From Loripinus fragilis (taxonomy: Eukaryota > Mollusca > Bivalvia > Lucinida > Lucinidae): a stretch of 64,000 nt of DNA. The notes below the pieces were generated by a model, which was not told the DNA's origin, did no database searches, and saw nothing but the letters and a program-made list of their open reading frames with translations. The position numbers and the translations under genes are program-made. Within the stretch, counting starts at the first letter, position 1. Each line of letters begins with the position of its first letter. Location: positions 61,908,253-61,972,252 of the forward strand of contig OZ026525.1 in the NCBI GenBank assembly GCA_964019695.1, in the 5' to 3' direction. Shown piece by piece: positions 1 to 12,656 of the stretch.

Positions 1-555
1 AAATAAATCTTAATCTTAATTGAAGCCCAAGATATTTTCAGGGGAAAGGTTGGTAGACTGGCATAATCATCATAATAGAGTAGATAATAATAGGCAGACA
101 TAGTTGAAAACTGACTTGTCTGTATCTTGATAAAACATGTAATATATATATTTAAATGTCAATGTTGAAACTCATATTTTAATGACAATCTCACTATTAC
201 CATTTAAACTGATTAAAATATGGCTATATAGAATCATTTCTACACTTTTATGTCTTCATCAGACTGAAAACTGAGATTTTTTAAGACCAAAAATTCATAA
301 AACCCGCATATTGCCCAAAGTGGGTGATATGACCTTATTGCCCAAACCGGGTAAACCCGGGTTTTATGAGGTGGGTTTACCCGGGCGGGTAATATCGTGC
401 CAACCCTGGTTATAATTAAAATTCAAATTAGTATAATGTTAGCAGCGGTTTTAGAAGATTTTCTATATTTTTTTCAGGCTGGTAATTGATAGACTTGAGT
501 TTATGGATGGTAGTGCTTTGTGTGCATCATTGGTTGGAAAGACGAGAGAGCGCTC

Positions 556-557
<2 letters not shown>

Positions 558-603
<46 letters not shown>
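558..603. repeat. (GT)n microsatellite
   Basis: About 23 uninterrupted GT units. It creates a false Cys-Val reading frame. Confidence 0.95.
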
Positions 604-1119
604 TGGGGGTTACTCTCATTTTTTCTTCATACGTAGGCTTGGACCTGTCATCTACTGTTTACCAAAAAATAAATATCTGGAATAACCGGCATACCCAAAA
701 AATATTTGAAATTTTAGCAGCCCCCAAAAATATCCCCATTCTGTACCGTAATTGACGTCAAGAAAAGACCCTAAAATGCATAGAATTGATCCCTAAAACC
801 AGTCCAGTTTATGATGACCCCCCAAAAATATTATCAAAATCTTCATACCCTCAAAAGTATTCATTTTTCTGAAAACCCCAAAGAATATTAAAATTCGAGA
901 TTTTGAACCCCCAAAAATGGTTCGAGCCCACGTATGCGTGAAAATATCAGAGTACCCACCTGAGGAGAGCACCTACTGTATTCTATGTAGATTTTGTACA
1001 AATCATTTAACTAAACAAGTATACGTTTTTCAAAAAAAAGCTTGCCATATTTCAGCACTTAACTAAAGTGGGTTGTCGTCTACTGAAAGCTGTTTGATCA
1101 ATTAAAGGACACCCCCCAT

Positions 1120-1155
1120 CTCATCGTCATCTCCGCAAGCGGAGATGGCGATGAG
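1120..1155. repeat. short hairpin, MITE-like core
   Basis: 17-nt arms CTCATCGTCATCTCCGC and GCGGAGATGGCGATGAG separated by 2 nt, one mismatch. Flanks from 604 to about 2330 hold nothing else I recognise. Confidence 0.55.
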
Positions 1156-2516
1156 CTGGGTGGGTCATTTTAGGGTTGTGACACCATGGGCCAATACATA
1201 CAAGTAACTTTCACAGAAAGGGCTATCTCATTCTACACCACTTAGCCAGTGCTACCATACAGGATGCAAACTTAGACAATTATAATTGCCATCCACTTGA
1301 GGATGGCAATAACAGCAATGTCGGAAAATCTGAAGCAGAAGCGGCATTCCAAAAATGTGTTTACATTTTTGTATATAGTTTGTTTCTTTTTCTCTAAAGA
1401 ATAGCTTTTGAAATGTGAATCTGTTCTAACTTTAAGTGCATTTAGAAAAGACAATATTTATTTTCGGACGATCGAAGTGGAAGAGAGGGAGAAAACAAAT
1501 GTACATAGTAATATGTGTATATTATTCTCGCAGGTCACTCTTCAGATGTCGGTCGACCGATGGGCGCAGTGTCAGTCTTAACTGCATCGGCGCTGATGTG
1601 CGGTCATTTTGATATAACACTGCATCAATGTTTTGAGGTCATGCCAGATGCACAATATACTCTTGAATTCACCAATTGCGTCTGGTAAATACAGGATTTG
1701 CTTTACATAATTTTCTTGGCACCTTTGCTTAGTAAAGTATTGATATTTTTTTTGGCGAAAAGCATTTTGTTTGTTTAATTGCCATTAAAGTATTTGTATT
1801 GTGTTGCACATTATGTGTTGCCCTTCGCTGTCTCTTGGATTATATACTTGGCCTGAACTTTGTAATAGTTATACCATGGGTTGTCCGTTTGTACGTGGAT
1901 TATCTTACGTATAGGTTGACAAACATGGTATAACTGTTTTATACCACATACATCAGTGTAGACCTTGCACATCACGAGAAATTTCAAGCTAAAGTTCGTA
2001 AGGGTGGGTATAATTTGCTGCATTCCACCACTACGAAAATAGAATAATCACACCTCTTTAACAATAGACGAGACATTCGATAGTGAATTATCCTCGGATC
2101 AATAGTCAGAAAATCAGGAAGATGTTTATGACTAATGGAAGAAAGTTTCCTTCCATATTGGGATTTCATTAACAAAGATATAAACATGTTCCTACGAGGG
2201 CCATAAATTTCAGAGTACTTGTTAAGGGGACCTATTTGCCGAAATGTGCCAATCTGCAGTTACCAAGATAGCGAACAAAGTAGGGTTTCTAGTGCCAATG
2301 TTGAGTATACACGTATCCCTAAATGCGACGATGATCTTAGTCTCAATGTCACGTGAATTCGGTAATTTTTGCATCGGCGAGCAACGAAGGCTCAGTCGAC
2401 TCTGCGCAAATGCGCAGACTCGCCAGAGACATCGCTGCTCGCTTACACGGAATGTGGATAAAGATGAAGACTCCGGCGGACCAAACTTCAGACCTCTAGT
2501 TCCGCTGTATATGTAT

Positions 2517-2820
2517 CTGCGTGGGGGTTTAAAGGAGGTTATTGCGCATAATGCACAAAGTACCAAAATAAAATCTCGCATTCTGGTATGGGCGTTTAAA
2601 GGTTATTGTTGCGCATATGAACTAAGTACCAGAATCTCGCATTCTGGTATCGGCTTTTAAAGGACATTGTTGCGCATATGCACTTAATACCAAAATTTCG
2701 CATTCTGGTATGGGCTTTTAAGGAGATTGTTGCGCATATGCACTTAATACCAAAATTTCGCATTCTGGTATGGGCTTTTACGGAGATTGTTGCGCATGTA
2801 CGATAAGAACCAAATTCTCT
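2517..2820. repeat. 61-bp tandem repeat, about five units
   Basis: CATTCTGGTAT recurs at 2579, 2640, 2701 and 2761 (period 60-61). Each unit contains GATTGTTGCGCATATG and ACCAAAATTTCG. The first and last units are diverged. Reading frames here on both strands are by-products of the repeat. Confidence 0.88.
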
Positions 2821-3464
2821 CCTACTGGCCATACTATAAACGCACGTTGTGGGTGTACTCATTCAAACTGCAGTCACTTATCGTTACTCGATTTTCTTTA
2901 GAATTCAGGAAGGGATTACACTAATACCACCAGAAAATTATATTTAACAGCTCATACGCCAATTACTTATGCTGACTGGATGCAATTTGTGGAGTTGCTT
3001 TAGTCTGCAGAAAAATGATTTGCCCACGCGATGTGTAAAAATGGGATCAGACGGAATAAGTGTAGATGTGTATTCAGTCTGGGTTGAACTTTTTGAAGTT
3101 TCGTATTAAAGATGTACAAACGCATGAAATGTACCCAAAATTGCACAGGATCTTGCGAGAGTAATACTTCTACTTATGTAAGCAGTCTATTCTTGGTGGA
3201 TCTGGTTGAAAAGTCACAAAAATATAGGGTTTTTAGCAATACTGGTGAGGATTCTCTTGAAAATCACAAAGTTTACTAAGCCATCTAATATTGGGCCGGA
3301 CGACGATGGCCCGCTTATAGTGGTATTTGGATCCTCCCACCCCTTATTAACTAAAAAACAACCTTTTTGTCACTGACAAAACTTTCTGGATCTGCGCACG
3401 TGTCCGCACTGGACAATACTTTTCACATGGCTACTATACTATTGTTTGGCATGCATGCCTTACA

Positions 3465-3590
3465 TGAAAATCGGGTAAGTATAGCCAGGAAATACCACAA
3501 TCACACGCTGCAGACAACACACGGCACCTTGAGGAAGAGCCATAGAATACTAACAGACAAAATACATCAGGGACACAATTATTAAGCAAC
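3465..3590 (+). repeat. fragment of interspersed repeat family C
   Basis: Matches the start of the 680-bp repeat seen complete at 30525-31205: GCCAGGAAATACCACAATC, a CACGGCACC segment, GAGGAAGAGCC and AAGCAACCAGCTCTC. Confidence 0.55.
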
Positions 3591-3929
3591 CAGCTCTCAA
3601 TATGTTAAATAAAAATAACAATAACTTGCATTTAGTACAATTCGTCATTTAAATAACATTGTCTAATAAGGTTTAATTTAACTGTTTGCCTTCTAGCAAC
3701 AACTTTTGTCGTCTGCTGATATTATTTGTAAACATTTTAGACACAGAACATCTAGATCCAAACTGTTTGGCACTTTGGTGGTATTACTGAAATATTTTAA
3801 TAAACAACAAAACATGTCACAGTCACGTGACAAATGCCCTAAATGAATCGGTCCAGCAGAGACACATATTTGGTAGAAAAGTTCTCTGACAACGCTGGAC
3901 TGGCAATTTTTTTATGTGTTTTTTAGAAC

Positions 3930-5158
3930 CAAAACAAAATGTGACACCCCGCGACCCCAAGATGTATCCACACACAAAAATTTGGGATTGCTACCATAGA
4001 TATGCTCAGGACATGATTATTCTAGAACTGAGGCCCGGGTCAAGGTCACAGTGAACAAAAATGGTACGACACACTCGGTGACCACTAGACGCATCTATAT
4101 ATCATATTTGGGATTCCAACCTAAAATATAGGAAATATGTTCCGGACACACATTTTTTTAAATGAGCCCAGATGTAAAGGTCAAGGTTACAGTGACACTA
4201 AAATGGTATGCAAAACATCGCCACCCCGATATGTACCTACAAACAAAATTTGGGATTCCTACCGCAAATAGTATACCAGATATGTTCAGGACACGATTAT
4301 TCTAAGAATGAGGTCAGAGGTCAAGTTCACAGTGACTCAAAAGTGATATTGCGACACTCTGCCAACTCAAGCTGCATCCACACACCAACTTTGGGATTCC
4401 TACCTACAATAGTATAGGAAATATGCGCCGGACACGATTATTCTACAAATGAGTTCAGAGGCCAAGACTAAAGTGACTTAAAATGCTATGCGACACTCCG
4501 CAACCAAAGATGCATCCACACACCAAATTTGGAATCCCTGCTTCAAATAATATAGGAGATATGCTCCGGACTCGATTATTCTAGAAATAGGTCAAAGTGA
4601 CGCAAACAATAATTTGCGACACTTTGCCACCACGAGATGCATCCACACACCAAATTTGGAATTCCTGCCTCAAACAATATATTGATGAGGAGATTCGGAC
4701 ACGATTTTTCTAGAAATAATGTCAGCGGCCAAGGTCACAGAAACCCCAAATGGTACACACCACTCCGCAACCCCAAGATGCATCCAAACACATACCTCAA
4801 TATAATGCGAGCCTTCTCTGATGTTTAAATGGCTTTTCCAAATTTTGATATTTGCCACTATTGTGACAAATATCAAAATAAAGAAAAAGCCATTAAAACG
4901 TCAGAGAAGACTCGGACTAACCTCAACAGTGACCCTAAAATAGTAGCGACACTCCACCACCCCAAAATGCATCCCACACCAAATTTGTAATACCTACCTC
5001 AACAGAGACCCTTAAATAGTATCGACACTCCACCACGCCAAGATGCATCCACACACCAAATTTTGAATTTCGTACCTCAAATAGTAAAGGAGCTATGTAT
5101 CGAACAAGATGAGAACGGACGGGCGGACACTTAGGACGGACAGTGGCATTACTATATA
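3930..5158 (+). repeat. satellite-like array of ~137-bp monomers, direct orientation (host of TIR element)
   Basis: About nine diverged monomers. Each carries GATGCATCCACACACC, AAATTTGGGATTCCTACC, GACACGATTATTCTAGAA and TCAAGGTCACAGTGAC. Markers fall at 3966, 4092, 4230, 4371, 4508, 4637, 4780, 4966 and 5042. The array ends in a C/G-rich GGACGGGCGGACAC block and ATTACTATATA, the usual end of this bivalve repeat type. The same end occurs in reverse near 6970. A 4.8-kb insertion follows directly. Confidence 0.82.
4814..4908. mobile_element. 95-bp palindromic MITE inside the array
   Basis: Arms begin TTCTCTGATGTTTAAATGGC and end with its complement ending TCAGAGAA, around a central GCCACTATTGTGAC. 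It interrupts a satellite monomer. Confidence 0.65.
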
Positions 5159-6184
5159 TGGGTCATTATCAAAAAATGTAGGAATCTGTGTCCTTGATGA
5201 TTTTCTCACATCCTCGACCTCCCCTCTGTTGCTTTTCGGTCAATAACACTAATGACGGTATGTGCCACAAGAATAAAATACTTTGTCGGGTTCTGGACGA
5301 CGCTGTTTGAAAACTAAAGCTGACGTAATTGCACTTTCTCCGAATTTTCTCGTGTCCCAACTTGAGGGTGGTTGGTAACCGTTGCCGTTAATTGTTACAG
5401 AGTTGAAGCAGACATATGTTTGGTTAACTTCGAAGAAATCCTTTCTTTCAAGAATCGAATAAATGTGTGAATGTCAGTGCAGTCACGGTCAGTGCAATCA
5501 CGTTCCCTATTGTGACGACACTGACATGTTGTCTGACAGCACTGATCATTACTCAGTTTGAGTTCAAAACTGTGAGTACTGTTGCTAATATTAAGGATTA
5601 GATAGAATTATCAATGTCCCACCCCCTCCCTGCCTGTTTCTTCGGGGCAACTGAGACGCTTGACAAGATGGCCACGACAATGACCTTGTGGTTAACATAG
5701 GTACTTGGCCTTTTTTTTAAGCATGGTTAGATTTTATCTCTAGGAGAAATGTGTGATTTTTGAGTCTTGCATAGCTGGGTGACAAGTGATTTCTGTTGGC
5801 ATTGAAAGAAATGTACCTATTCGTTTGTCTGCCACTGCCATTGGGCAAATATACGCTTATATTTACATTCTCAATGTAGCTACCTTAGATGAAACCATAA
5901 TTCCTAGCTGCTTGCATTTCTCGATGCAAAACATTGAGTTGTCACGTGGTCTAGGTCGCGCCTCTAGGTGGAGTAACGTCAACGTCAACCAATAGCTTTC
6001 TTTGTTTATCAACATTTGCGTGACGTCATTCACGTATCGCCACGACGTTGTGTACAGGACTTTCGTTCGCTGGCTGTTCCAACACCTCCGTTACAATTAA
6101 AATATTTCATTTTTCAAGGATCACCAGCGAATTTGGGTGGAAGATAATTAAGTATGTTTGATTAATAATATAAAATGTAAATAT

Positions 6185-6337
6185 AAGGATTGAAATTCAG
6201 ATTTTTAGCTTGCACTGGATGATGCAAAACATTAGCGTTTTAATGTCTCCGAGAAGCCCTTCGGGCTTCACAGACATTAAAAAGCTTAATGTTTTGCATC
6301 ATCCAGTGCAAGCTAAAAATCTGCATTTCAATCCTTA
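6185..6337. mobile_element. 153-bp palindromic MITE
   Basis: 64-nt arms (AAGGATTGAAATTCAGATTT outward) differ at only a few positions. The centre holds a second perfect hairpin GAAGCCCTTCGGGCTTC. It sits inside the 4.8-kb TIR element. Confidence 0.8.
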
Positions 6338-6974
6338 AGTAGCAGATTCAAGTAGTCCATACTTTTTTCACTTTCCAGTCGACTGACTAAACTACATTGT
6401 ATATCCCCCTCCACCTCCGTGTCTCCGCCCCATACCCATCTATTATTCTCGTTAAATTACCAAAATATCATCTGATTAACACAGCATAAAAACATCAAAA
6501 CATATCATTAGATTCAGCAAAGAATCTGGTACAAATTGTACAGATGCACAGTTCTTGTACGATGTGCATTTGGAAAGTTCGTAGCATGGCATCAGAACTC
6601 CACAATGCGCTGATAACATTCTTTAGGAAACTAGAATTCAATGGCTACTGGATGGCTTATTTTTGTCGAAAAAAGACATCGTTTGCAAGTGCTGCGCATG
6701 CTCATTATGCGTAGTTTATATACTGGCGTAATTTTAAGCAAATTATTAGGAAAAAACGAAGGAAAATAGGGGAACTTATTTACGATAATGATTTGACGAA
6801 TTATCGATTTGGTGCCAGCTTTTTTTTATTAAAATATATTACATGTATGCGACCACTGCTTGCATGAGGTACATCTTTATATTCGGAAAATGTTGACTAA
6901 TAGAGAAATGGTAAACTTTCAAAAAATTATGGGACTTTGTATGCCCTCAAAGGAACTTTGGGAGGCATATAGTA

Positions 6975-8140
6975 ATCACATTGTCCGCCCGCCCGTCCGT
7001 CCGTCTGTCCCGCTTCGTTTCCGATGCATGTCTCTTATATTATGTGAGGCAGGAATCCCAAATTTAGTATCTTGATGAATATTGGGATGGCAAAGTGTCG
7101 CGTACCATTTCGGGTCAATGTGACCTTGACCTTGGCCCCTGACCTAGTTTTTAGAATATTCGTGTCTGGGGTAAACCTCTCATATTATTTGAGGTAGGAA
7201 TTCCAAATTTGGTATGTGCGTGCAGCTTGGGATGACAAAGTGTCGCGTACCATCCTTGGGTCACTGTGACCTTGACCTTGATCTCTGTCGTAGTTTCTAG
7301 AATCGGCATTTAGTCTAGTGCATATCTCCTATATTATTTGAGGTAGGAATTCCAAATTTAATGTGTGAATGCATCTTTGGATGGCAGAGTGTCACATACC
7401 ATTTCCGGGGCACTGTGACCTTGACCTCTGACCTAGTTTTTTAGAATAATCATGTCCGGAGCATATATATTGTATCATTTCAGATAGGTGATGTGTGGGT
7501 GCATCTTAGGATGGAGTAGTGTCGTGTACTATTTATGGGTCAGTGTGACATTTAACCTGATCTCTGGCTTAGTTTTTAGAATGATCATGACAGGAGCATA
7601 TCTCTTATATTATTTGCGGTATGAATCCCAAATTTGGTGGGTGAATGCATCTTGGGATGGAAGAGTGTCCCGTCCCATTTTCGGGTCACTGTGACCTTGA
7701 CCTCCTACCTAGTTGCTAGAATTTGCCTCTAGTCTAGTGCATATCATTAATATTTTTTGAAGTAGGAATCCCAAACTTGGTGTATAAATGCATCTCTGGA
7801 TGGTTATATTTCGTGTACCATTTTTGGTACCTTGACCTTGACTTACTTTCTAGAATTATTGTGTCAGGAGTATATCTCCTATATTTTTTGAGGTAAGAAT
7901 CCCCAAAAAATGGTGTATGGATGCTGCATCTTTGGATGGTGATATGTCGCGGACCATTTAAGGTCACTGTGACCAATCTATGACCTAGTTTCTAGAATAA
8001 TCGAACTGGAGCATATAGCCTATATTATTTGAGGTAGGAATCCCAAATTTGGTGTGTAGATTCCTCTTGGGATAACGGAGTAATGCATACCATTTTGAGT
8101 CACTTTGACCTTGACATTGACTTCTGGCCTCATTTCTATG
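6975..8140 (-). repeat. satellite-like array of ~140-bp monomers, inverted orientation
   Basis: About eight monomers complementary to the array at 3930-5158; the TGCATCTTGGGATGG box recurs every 130-150 bp from 7071 to 8055. The end element is the CCGCCCGCCCGTCCGTCCGT block at 6987-7010, then the continuation GGAGGCATATAGTAAT (6961-6976), which serves as the empty-site reference for the TIR insertion. Confidence 0.82.
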
Positions 8141-9139
8141 TTTATCGTATCTATTCCTTTATATCAAATAACTAAACCTCAAATGTGTCTGATGCTAGAC
8201 CAATTCGTTTGGGAGTATCCATCACGTTACGGTGACATTTCTTGTTTCAAATTCGCTTTATACTTTTACTATAAATTGTGTCACTACAAGAGCTCAAAAA
8301 TGGCTATTGGGTATATGTTTTGCTTTATTTTCTAGCAAACAATGCATAATAATCATCTCGTCGCGCAAAAGTTGCATGGCTTTTTTTAGCTGTGCCTTTA
8401 AGAAAATTATTCGTAATAGTACTACCCCTACTTTTCAAGAAGTGGGTAGGGTAACTCGACCCTTCATATTTTGTCGACGACATAATAACTTCTCATGGTA
8501 TCGCTTTAACCATCACCTAATTGATAGATTTCTAGTCCCAAGGGGTATTTTTACTTTTTTTGTAAATGAAACAGAACGTCAACTCATAGCTAAACTCATG
8601 CTGTCCAATGGGAAGACTTTAAGAGTTACCTTTCCTTTGTTATGGTTCACACAGTTTCTTTTGGTTTCAATACAAAGAGCATAAAGTGTGTAAATAAAGT
8701 GCACGACAAAAATATCAACACAGGGCATTTTCAAACTACCGTCGGTTATATATTTTCAAAATATGCAATGTGACGTGCGATTTTAGTCGTAACAATACTG
8801 AAGCGCATTGCTTTGCTTTCTAAACGGTTTTGGTATTGCCATTTCCATATTTAGTTACATGAAACATCCAACTCATTCATCAATTGTATAAATACTGAAC
8901 CAGATTGTGGCCTACCAAATTGTACAATATGTCTAATTTCACTTATAATGTTCTTCACTCATTAATGTTTTATAATGTTTTGCACTCTTTTCAAAAGGTA
9001 AAACGTTATATTTTCCACTGAAATTTTGCGTTTACATTCAGGACATGTATTTACAATAATATATTTTCGTGTCTACACCATAACATCCTCATGAAACTTG
9101 TGCCATAACATAAAGAAACTGTATCTTTTTAAAATGATA

Positions 9140-9310
9140 CCAAACATGCTAGGGTTTGTAATTCGGTTACTGAAATAAAAGACCATGCTACCAACTTTCC
9201 AAAGGACCCTCGTACGTCCTAGTAAGTGTCCATTTCCGAAAACGGAAATCATTCTCGATGGCACCATTGAGACTGCATTAATGTACGGGCTGATCTTAGT
9301 TTCCAATGTG
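9140..9310 (+). pseudogene. transposase-like fossil (DDE_Tnp_4-like)
   Basis: An open stretch reads VIRLLK-stop-KTMLPTFQRT, then CPFPKTEIILDGT. The FPKTEIILDGT part resembles the first catalytic Asp segment of DDE_Tnp_4-type transposases (fP-x-t-x-iiD-x-tE). The following Glu of the TE pair is not conserved, and homology stops after about 50 residues. It lies near the right end of the 4.8-kb TIR element, which fits a decayed autonomous copy. The match is from recognition only. Confidence 0.35.
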
Positions 9311-10529
9311 TATCATGCTATCTTATGCAATGTATCATGCTTTTATTCAATTCTATTATTTCGCAAGGTGAAGCACGTTATGTCAGTGCAGTCACAAACG
9401 TCTCAGTGCAGTCACATGCATGTCAGTGCAGTCACGTTCAAATATAATTCAAATTACGTAGAGTCCATTGCTATAATGTACTTACTTTTTATATCTGACT
9501 ATGCAATAATGAAATGCTAAACTTTTGACAGAAATCATTTAGAATATAGATCTACAAAATTTTGTACATAAAAACACCACACTTTGAAAATACAATTTTT
9601 TCGTGTAAGTTTACTTTAAACAATTCTCTCTCACACAGATTACAACGAAATTGAATAAAACTCGAGTCTTATAAGGTTTATGATCAGTATTGTAGATCAC
9701 CTTATTAAGATAATGAACATCTCGACAGAGACTGATTTAATGATAAAAAGTTTGTTTGTGACAGCACTGACATTTTAGCCGTAGTAGCAGGCATAAAATT
9801 ATTAACTGACCAATTATTCGTCGAGTTAAACTTCGCATATTTTCAATATTAGTTCCCCCGTGTATGTTTAATATAAATGTTGCAGCAAGATTGAAAATCT
9901 TGACACTTATTTTTTATGATTTAGTCTTTCTGGATTCCTCCATTTTTTGATAATGACCCGTATACTTTCCAAAGTCCCGTTCGAGGCATAAAACAGAACA
10001 CAAACAGCAACAAAAAATCAGCAGATGACAAAAATGCTATGAAAAATTACCCAGCAGGCAAAGTGTTGAGAAATCGTTAAGAATTTAACACGTACCTAGA
10101 CACATTATTTCAGTTAAGTTTATTTGGCCTTATAAGAAGCCTTTCTCAGTTCTCATCGACTTTTCCATCCAAGAAAACAACAGGACCCCAGCTTTCTGTG
10201 TGAATAGACTTTTCAAACTCTTCGCTGGTTTCATATATAACTATTGAGAGACAATGAACCAGTACATGTAGTTACAATTGGAAAAGAAGCTAGAAACTAG
10301 AGCAATGCATGGGGCCCCGGATCTCCTGGAAAATCCCTGGAGTTTTGAAAATTAGCCTGTACAAAATGTCTGTTTGCCTGTGATTATAGCGCTTGAATGG
10401 ACGCCATTTTTCTCCCAAAGATAGAACTTTAGCATGTTAATTTGATTAGATTTGTCTACTACTGAGAGAAAAAAACTACAGATAGATTGCACCTCTTTAT
10501 TTGATAAGGCGCACATCCCAGTAAGCATA

Positions 10530-10665
10530 CTAACCGAATTAAGACGAATGGAATTTTCCACCGTCATCAATTGGAACAGTCCATTTGTTTTAAGGGATGC
10601 TGGGTGGTATTTTTCATTTTTATTCAAATTATAATAAAACATTCTGAAAGCAAACAGTAAAGACC
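10530..10665 (+). repeat. interspersed repeat family E, diverged copy
   Basis: Shares ATGGAATT, CAGTCCATTT and GGGTGGTATTTTTCATTTT, then AGCAAACAGT, with copies at 42030-42245, 55065-55252 and 57085-57265. This family, with its pseudo-palindromic GACGCCGC/GCGGCGTC end, is common in bivalve genomes to my knowledge. Confidence 0.55.
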
Positions 10666-10689
10666 CTGAAGAGACACAGAGCACTAACA

Positions 10690-11500
10690 GTCACATGACT
10701 GTTGACATCAAAAGGCAATTTTAAAAGTGGAGCAACCAGCGAGATGATTGCAAAACACGATTGCGATTGCGACCCTAAGTATACTGCATAACAAAACAAG
10801 GAACATGCACAACCCTACACACCCCCAAAAAACAATAGGAGCAAGAATAAACAATGATACAACAACAACTGAACCACCGCCCAGCCGAAGCCACTGGGGG
10901 AGGGGGGGGGGGCTTATAATTATTTTACTGGCCAAATCTTCGCCCTAGATTCTGCTGTTGTCAAAACACAAAATTTGTTATCCAATGTACTGTCCTGCCA
11001 GCCAAGAGTGACAGTGAGGTCATGTTTTGTTGACAAGGTTATCAGCGACTTATAATCGATATATCACTTGTGTATTAATCCTGTCCGCAGGATAGGATTA
11101 ATACACAAGTGATCTATTGATTCGCATTAGCTCAAGTAATGTGTACAAGTTAATGATCTACTTAACAATTGTAAACGAAACACTCGTCACTGTCACTCTT
11201 GGTTGGCACGACAGTACATGATGTATCATCACGGGGAAGAATCAAATCAATAAACATACTGTGGTGAAACAGAGAAAATGGCTCTCGACTCACAGAGAGT
11301 CAGATCTAAAGATAACCTCAAGTTGAGCCACCGTGGGCCCAACCAAAGACAAGCATCAGGTGCTGACCCACTGATAAAGGTTTAATGACAGGGTCGTCAT
11401 TTGAGTCGGCCTCGCCCACCGTCGTGCAATTAAAGTGCAAACGATAGCTTTAAACCGTGATTGGGTTTATAACCAGGTATGCAGACTGTCACATAATATC
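10690..11500 (+). repeat. interspersed repeat family C with a nested MITE
   Basis: Runs parallel to the full copy at 30525-31205: ACCACCGCCCAGCCGAAGCC, a G-run, TTCGCCCTAGATTCTGCTG, GCCACCGTGGGCCCAACC, AAGCATCAGGTGC and AACCGTGATTGGGTTT. A 225-bp MITE splits it at 10990-11214. Confidence 0.65.
10990..11214. mobile_element. Tc1/mariner-type MITE with TA target duplication
   Basis: TIR CTGTC-x-TGCCA-x-CCAAGAGTGACAGTGA at both ends with about three mismatches, flanked by TA. The centre (11056-11121) is a 30-bp-arm hairpin around CCTGTCCGCAGGATAGG. The left half of another copy is at 44291-44400. Confidence 0.78.
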
Positions 11501-11786
11501 CATGCCATCATTATCTTTTTTAAAGATGGCTTTCCAGCGATTCTTCAGCTTTTATTAATAACTAAATTGCCGTAAAATACTGGCTCTGATATGCCTTGTT
11601 GCAGAAGAGTTTTCAAGCCAATTTGTATTTATCGATCAACTCAGAGCGTTCGGTAAAATTTAGAAAATGCATTACGAAGTTTGTGATATCGCTAGTCTTG
11701 TCTTAATAACTGAGTGGCTGAGTAGTCAAAGTTGGTTTCTATTGTAGAAGGGCAACGATTTACTTAAATCTGTACTATCGCGTGAA

Positions 11787-11841
11787 ATGTACAAAATATT
11801 AAACCTGTGCAATTTTTGCACAGGTTTAACATTTTGTACAT
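11787..11841. repeat. hairpin, 25-bp arms
   Basis: ATGTACAAAATATTAAACCT pairs with its complement across a 4-5 nt T loop, one mismatch. Probably a small MITE core. Confidence 0.7.
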
Positions 11842-12068
11842 GTTTTATATTTTTTTTTTTATCTTTCCGGCATGTGATCCTACAAATCAATGCAACCACA
11901 TATATTTCAAGGCGATTATTTTATGAACATGACAGCTCATTCTTCAAAGTCATGGTATTGTAGACCTGTTTTCCAACTGCCTGTTTTATAGATATGCAAA
12001 GCGACGCATATAACGGGTGCCAGCAACTAGGCAATCACGTGATGCTGCTTGAATTATATGTACCGCGA

Positions 12069-12292
12069 CATGTGATTTCCAACAATGTGGCATTTTGACT
12101 ACACAAGTGTAGACTCAGATGAAACTGTGCAGCCTCCTTTTAAGCTTAGAAACTCTAAATGATGTTCAGTCAGTAGCTTAACATTCATAGAATAAACAAG
12201 CGAGTAGCAAAGGCTCTGATCAGACTGCGCATATGCGCAGTCCGGTCTGAGCCTTTGCTAGTCGCACATAGCATATTGTTGGAAATCTCATG
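12069..12292 (-). mobile_element. MITE family A, copy 1
   Basis: Ends CATGTGATTTCCAACAATGTGG and its complement. Internal hairpin GGCTCTGATCAGACTGCGCA / TGCGCAGTCCGGTCTGAGCC at 12211-12258. Opposite orientation to copies 2 and 3. Confidence 0.75.
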
Positions 12293-12424
12293 TCATGGCT
12301 CATTATGTGCATGCTAAGGGACCTTTTTCATTTCAAGATGCTCATATTGAACAGCACAACATTATGCGCCATTTAGTGGTCTAAAATTACAAACACAATT
12401 GCATTTACAAACATTCGCCTAATT

Positions 12425-12656
12425 GGGCCTCGAAGAGAGAAAACCTGACTTCGAGGTTTGCGAATAACGAAGGCGCAGACCAGCCTGCGCATCCGCGCAG
12501 TCTGATCAGCGCCATTGCTTTATCTCGTTGGAATGTATCATATCTAAACTTGCTTCGTGCAACATTTCAATTTTCTAGCTAGTATTTGTAGCTGAGCAGG
12601 CTGGTTTGGGTATTACCTGGTCGGAAACCATGAAGACAGTTTTTTGCGACGACGCC
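12425..12656 (+). mobile_element. MITE family B, copy 1
   Basis: Left end GGGCCTCGAAGAGAGAAAAC, right end complementary but diverged. TAATT is duplicated at 12420-12424 and 12657-12661. Internal segments GCGCAGACCAGCCTGCGCAT and GTAGCTGAGCAGGCTGGTTT are shared with copies at 20310, 35535 and 54380. Confidence 0.78.

Larger units (their letters stand above)
5159..9960. mobile_element. 4.8-kb DNA transposon with 26-bp terminal inverted repeats, nested in the array
   Basis: Left end 5160-5185 starts GGGTCATTATCAAAAAATG; right end 9934-9959 is its complement with one mismatch. TATA flanks both sides (5155-5158, 9961-9964) and may be the target duplication. Sequence after 9961 (TCCAAAGT, GAGGCATA) continues the repeat broken at 5158, judged against the uninterrupted inverted copy at 6935-6975. 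Subterminal GTCAGTGCAGTCAC motifs occur at 5473-5500 and 9378-9440, and a reversed form at about 9762-9777. No intact transposase; one scrap lies at 9140-9310. Superfamily not assigned. Confidence 0.62.

Noticed and set aside
486..755. 89-aa frame with Cys-Val run
   Set aside because: It is the translation of the GT microsatellite.
2244..2660. 138-aa plus and 119-aa minus frames
   Set aside because: Both run into the 61-bp tandem repeat; no domain and overlapping on opposite strands.
8232..8684. 150-aa frame inside the 4.8-kb TIR element
   Set aside because: No transposase motif or other family recognised; composition fits chance in AT-rich DNA.
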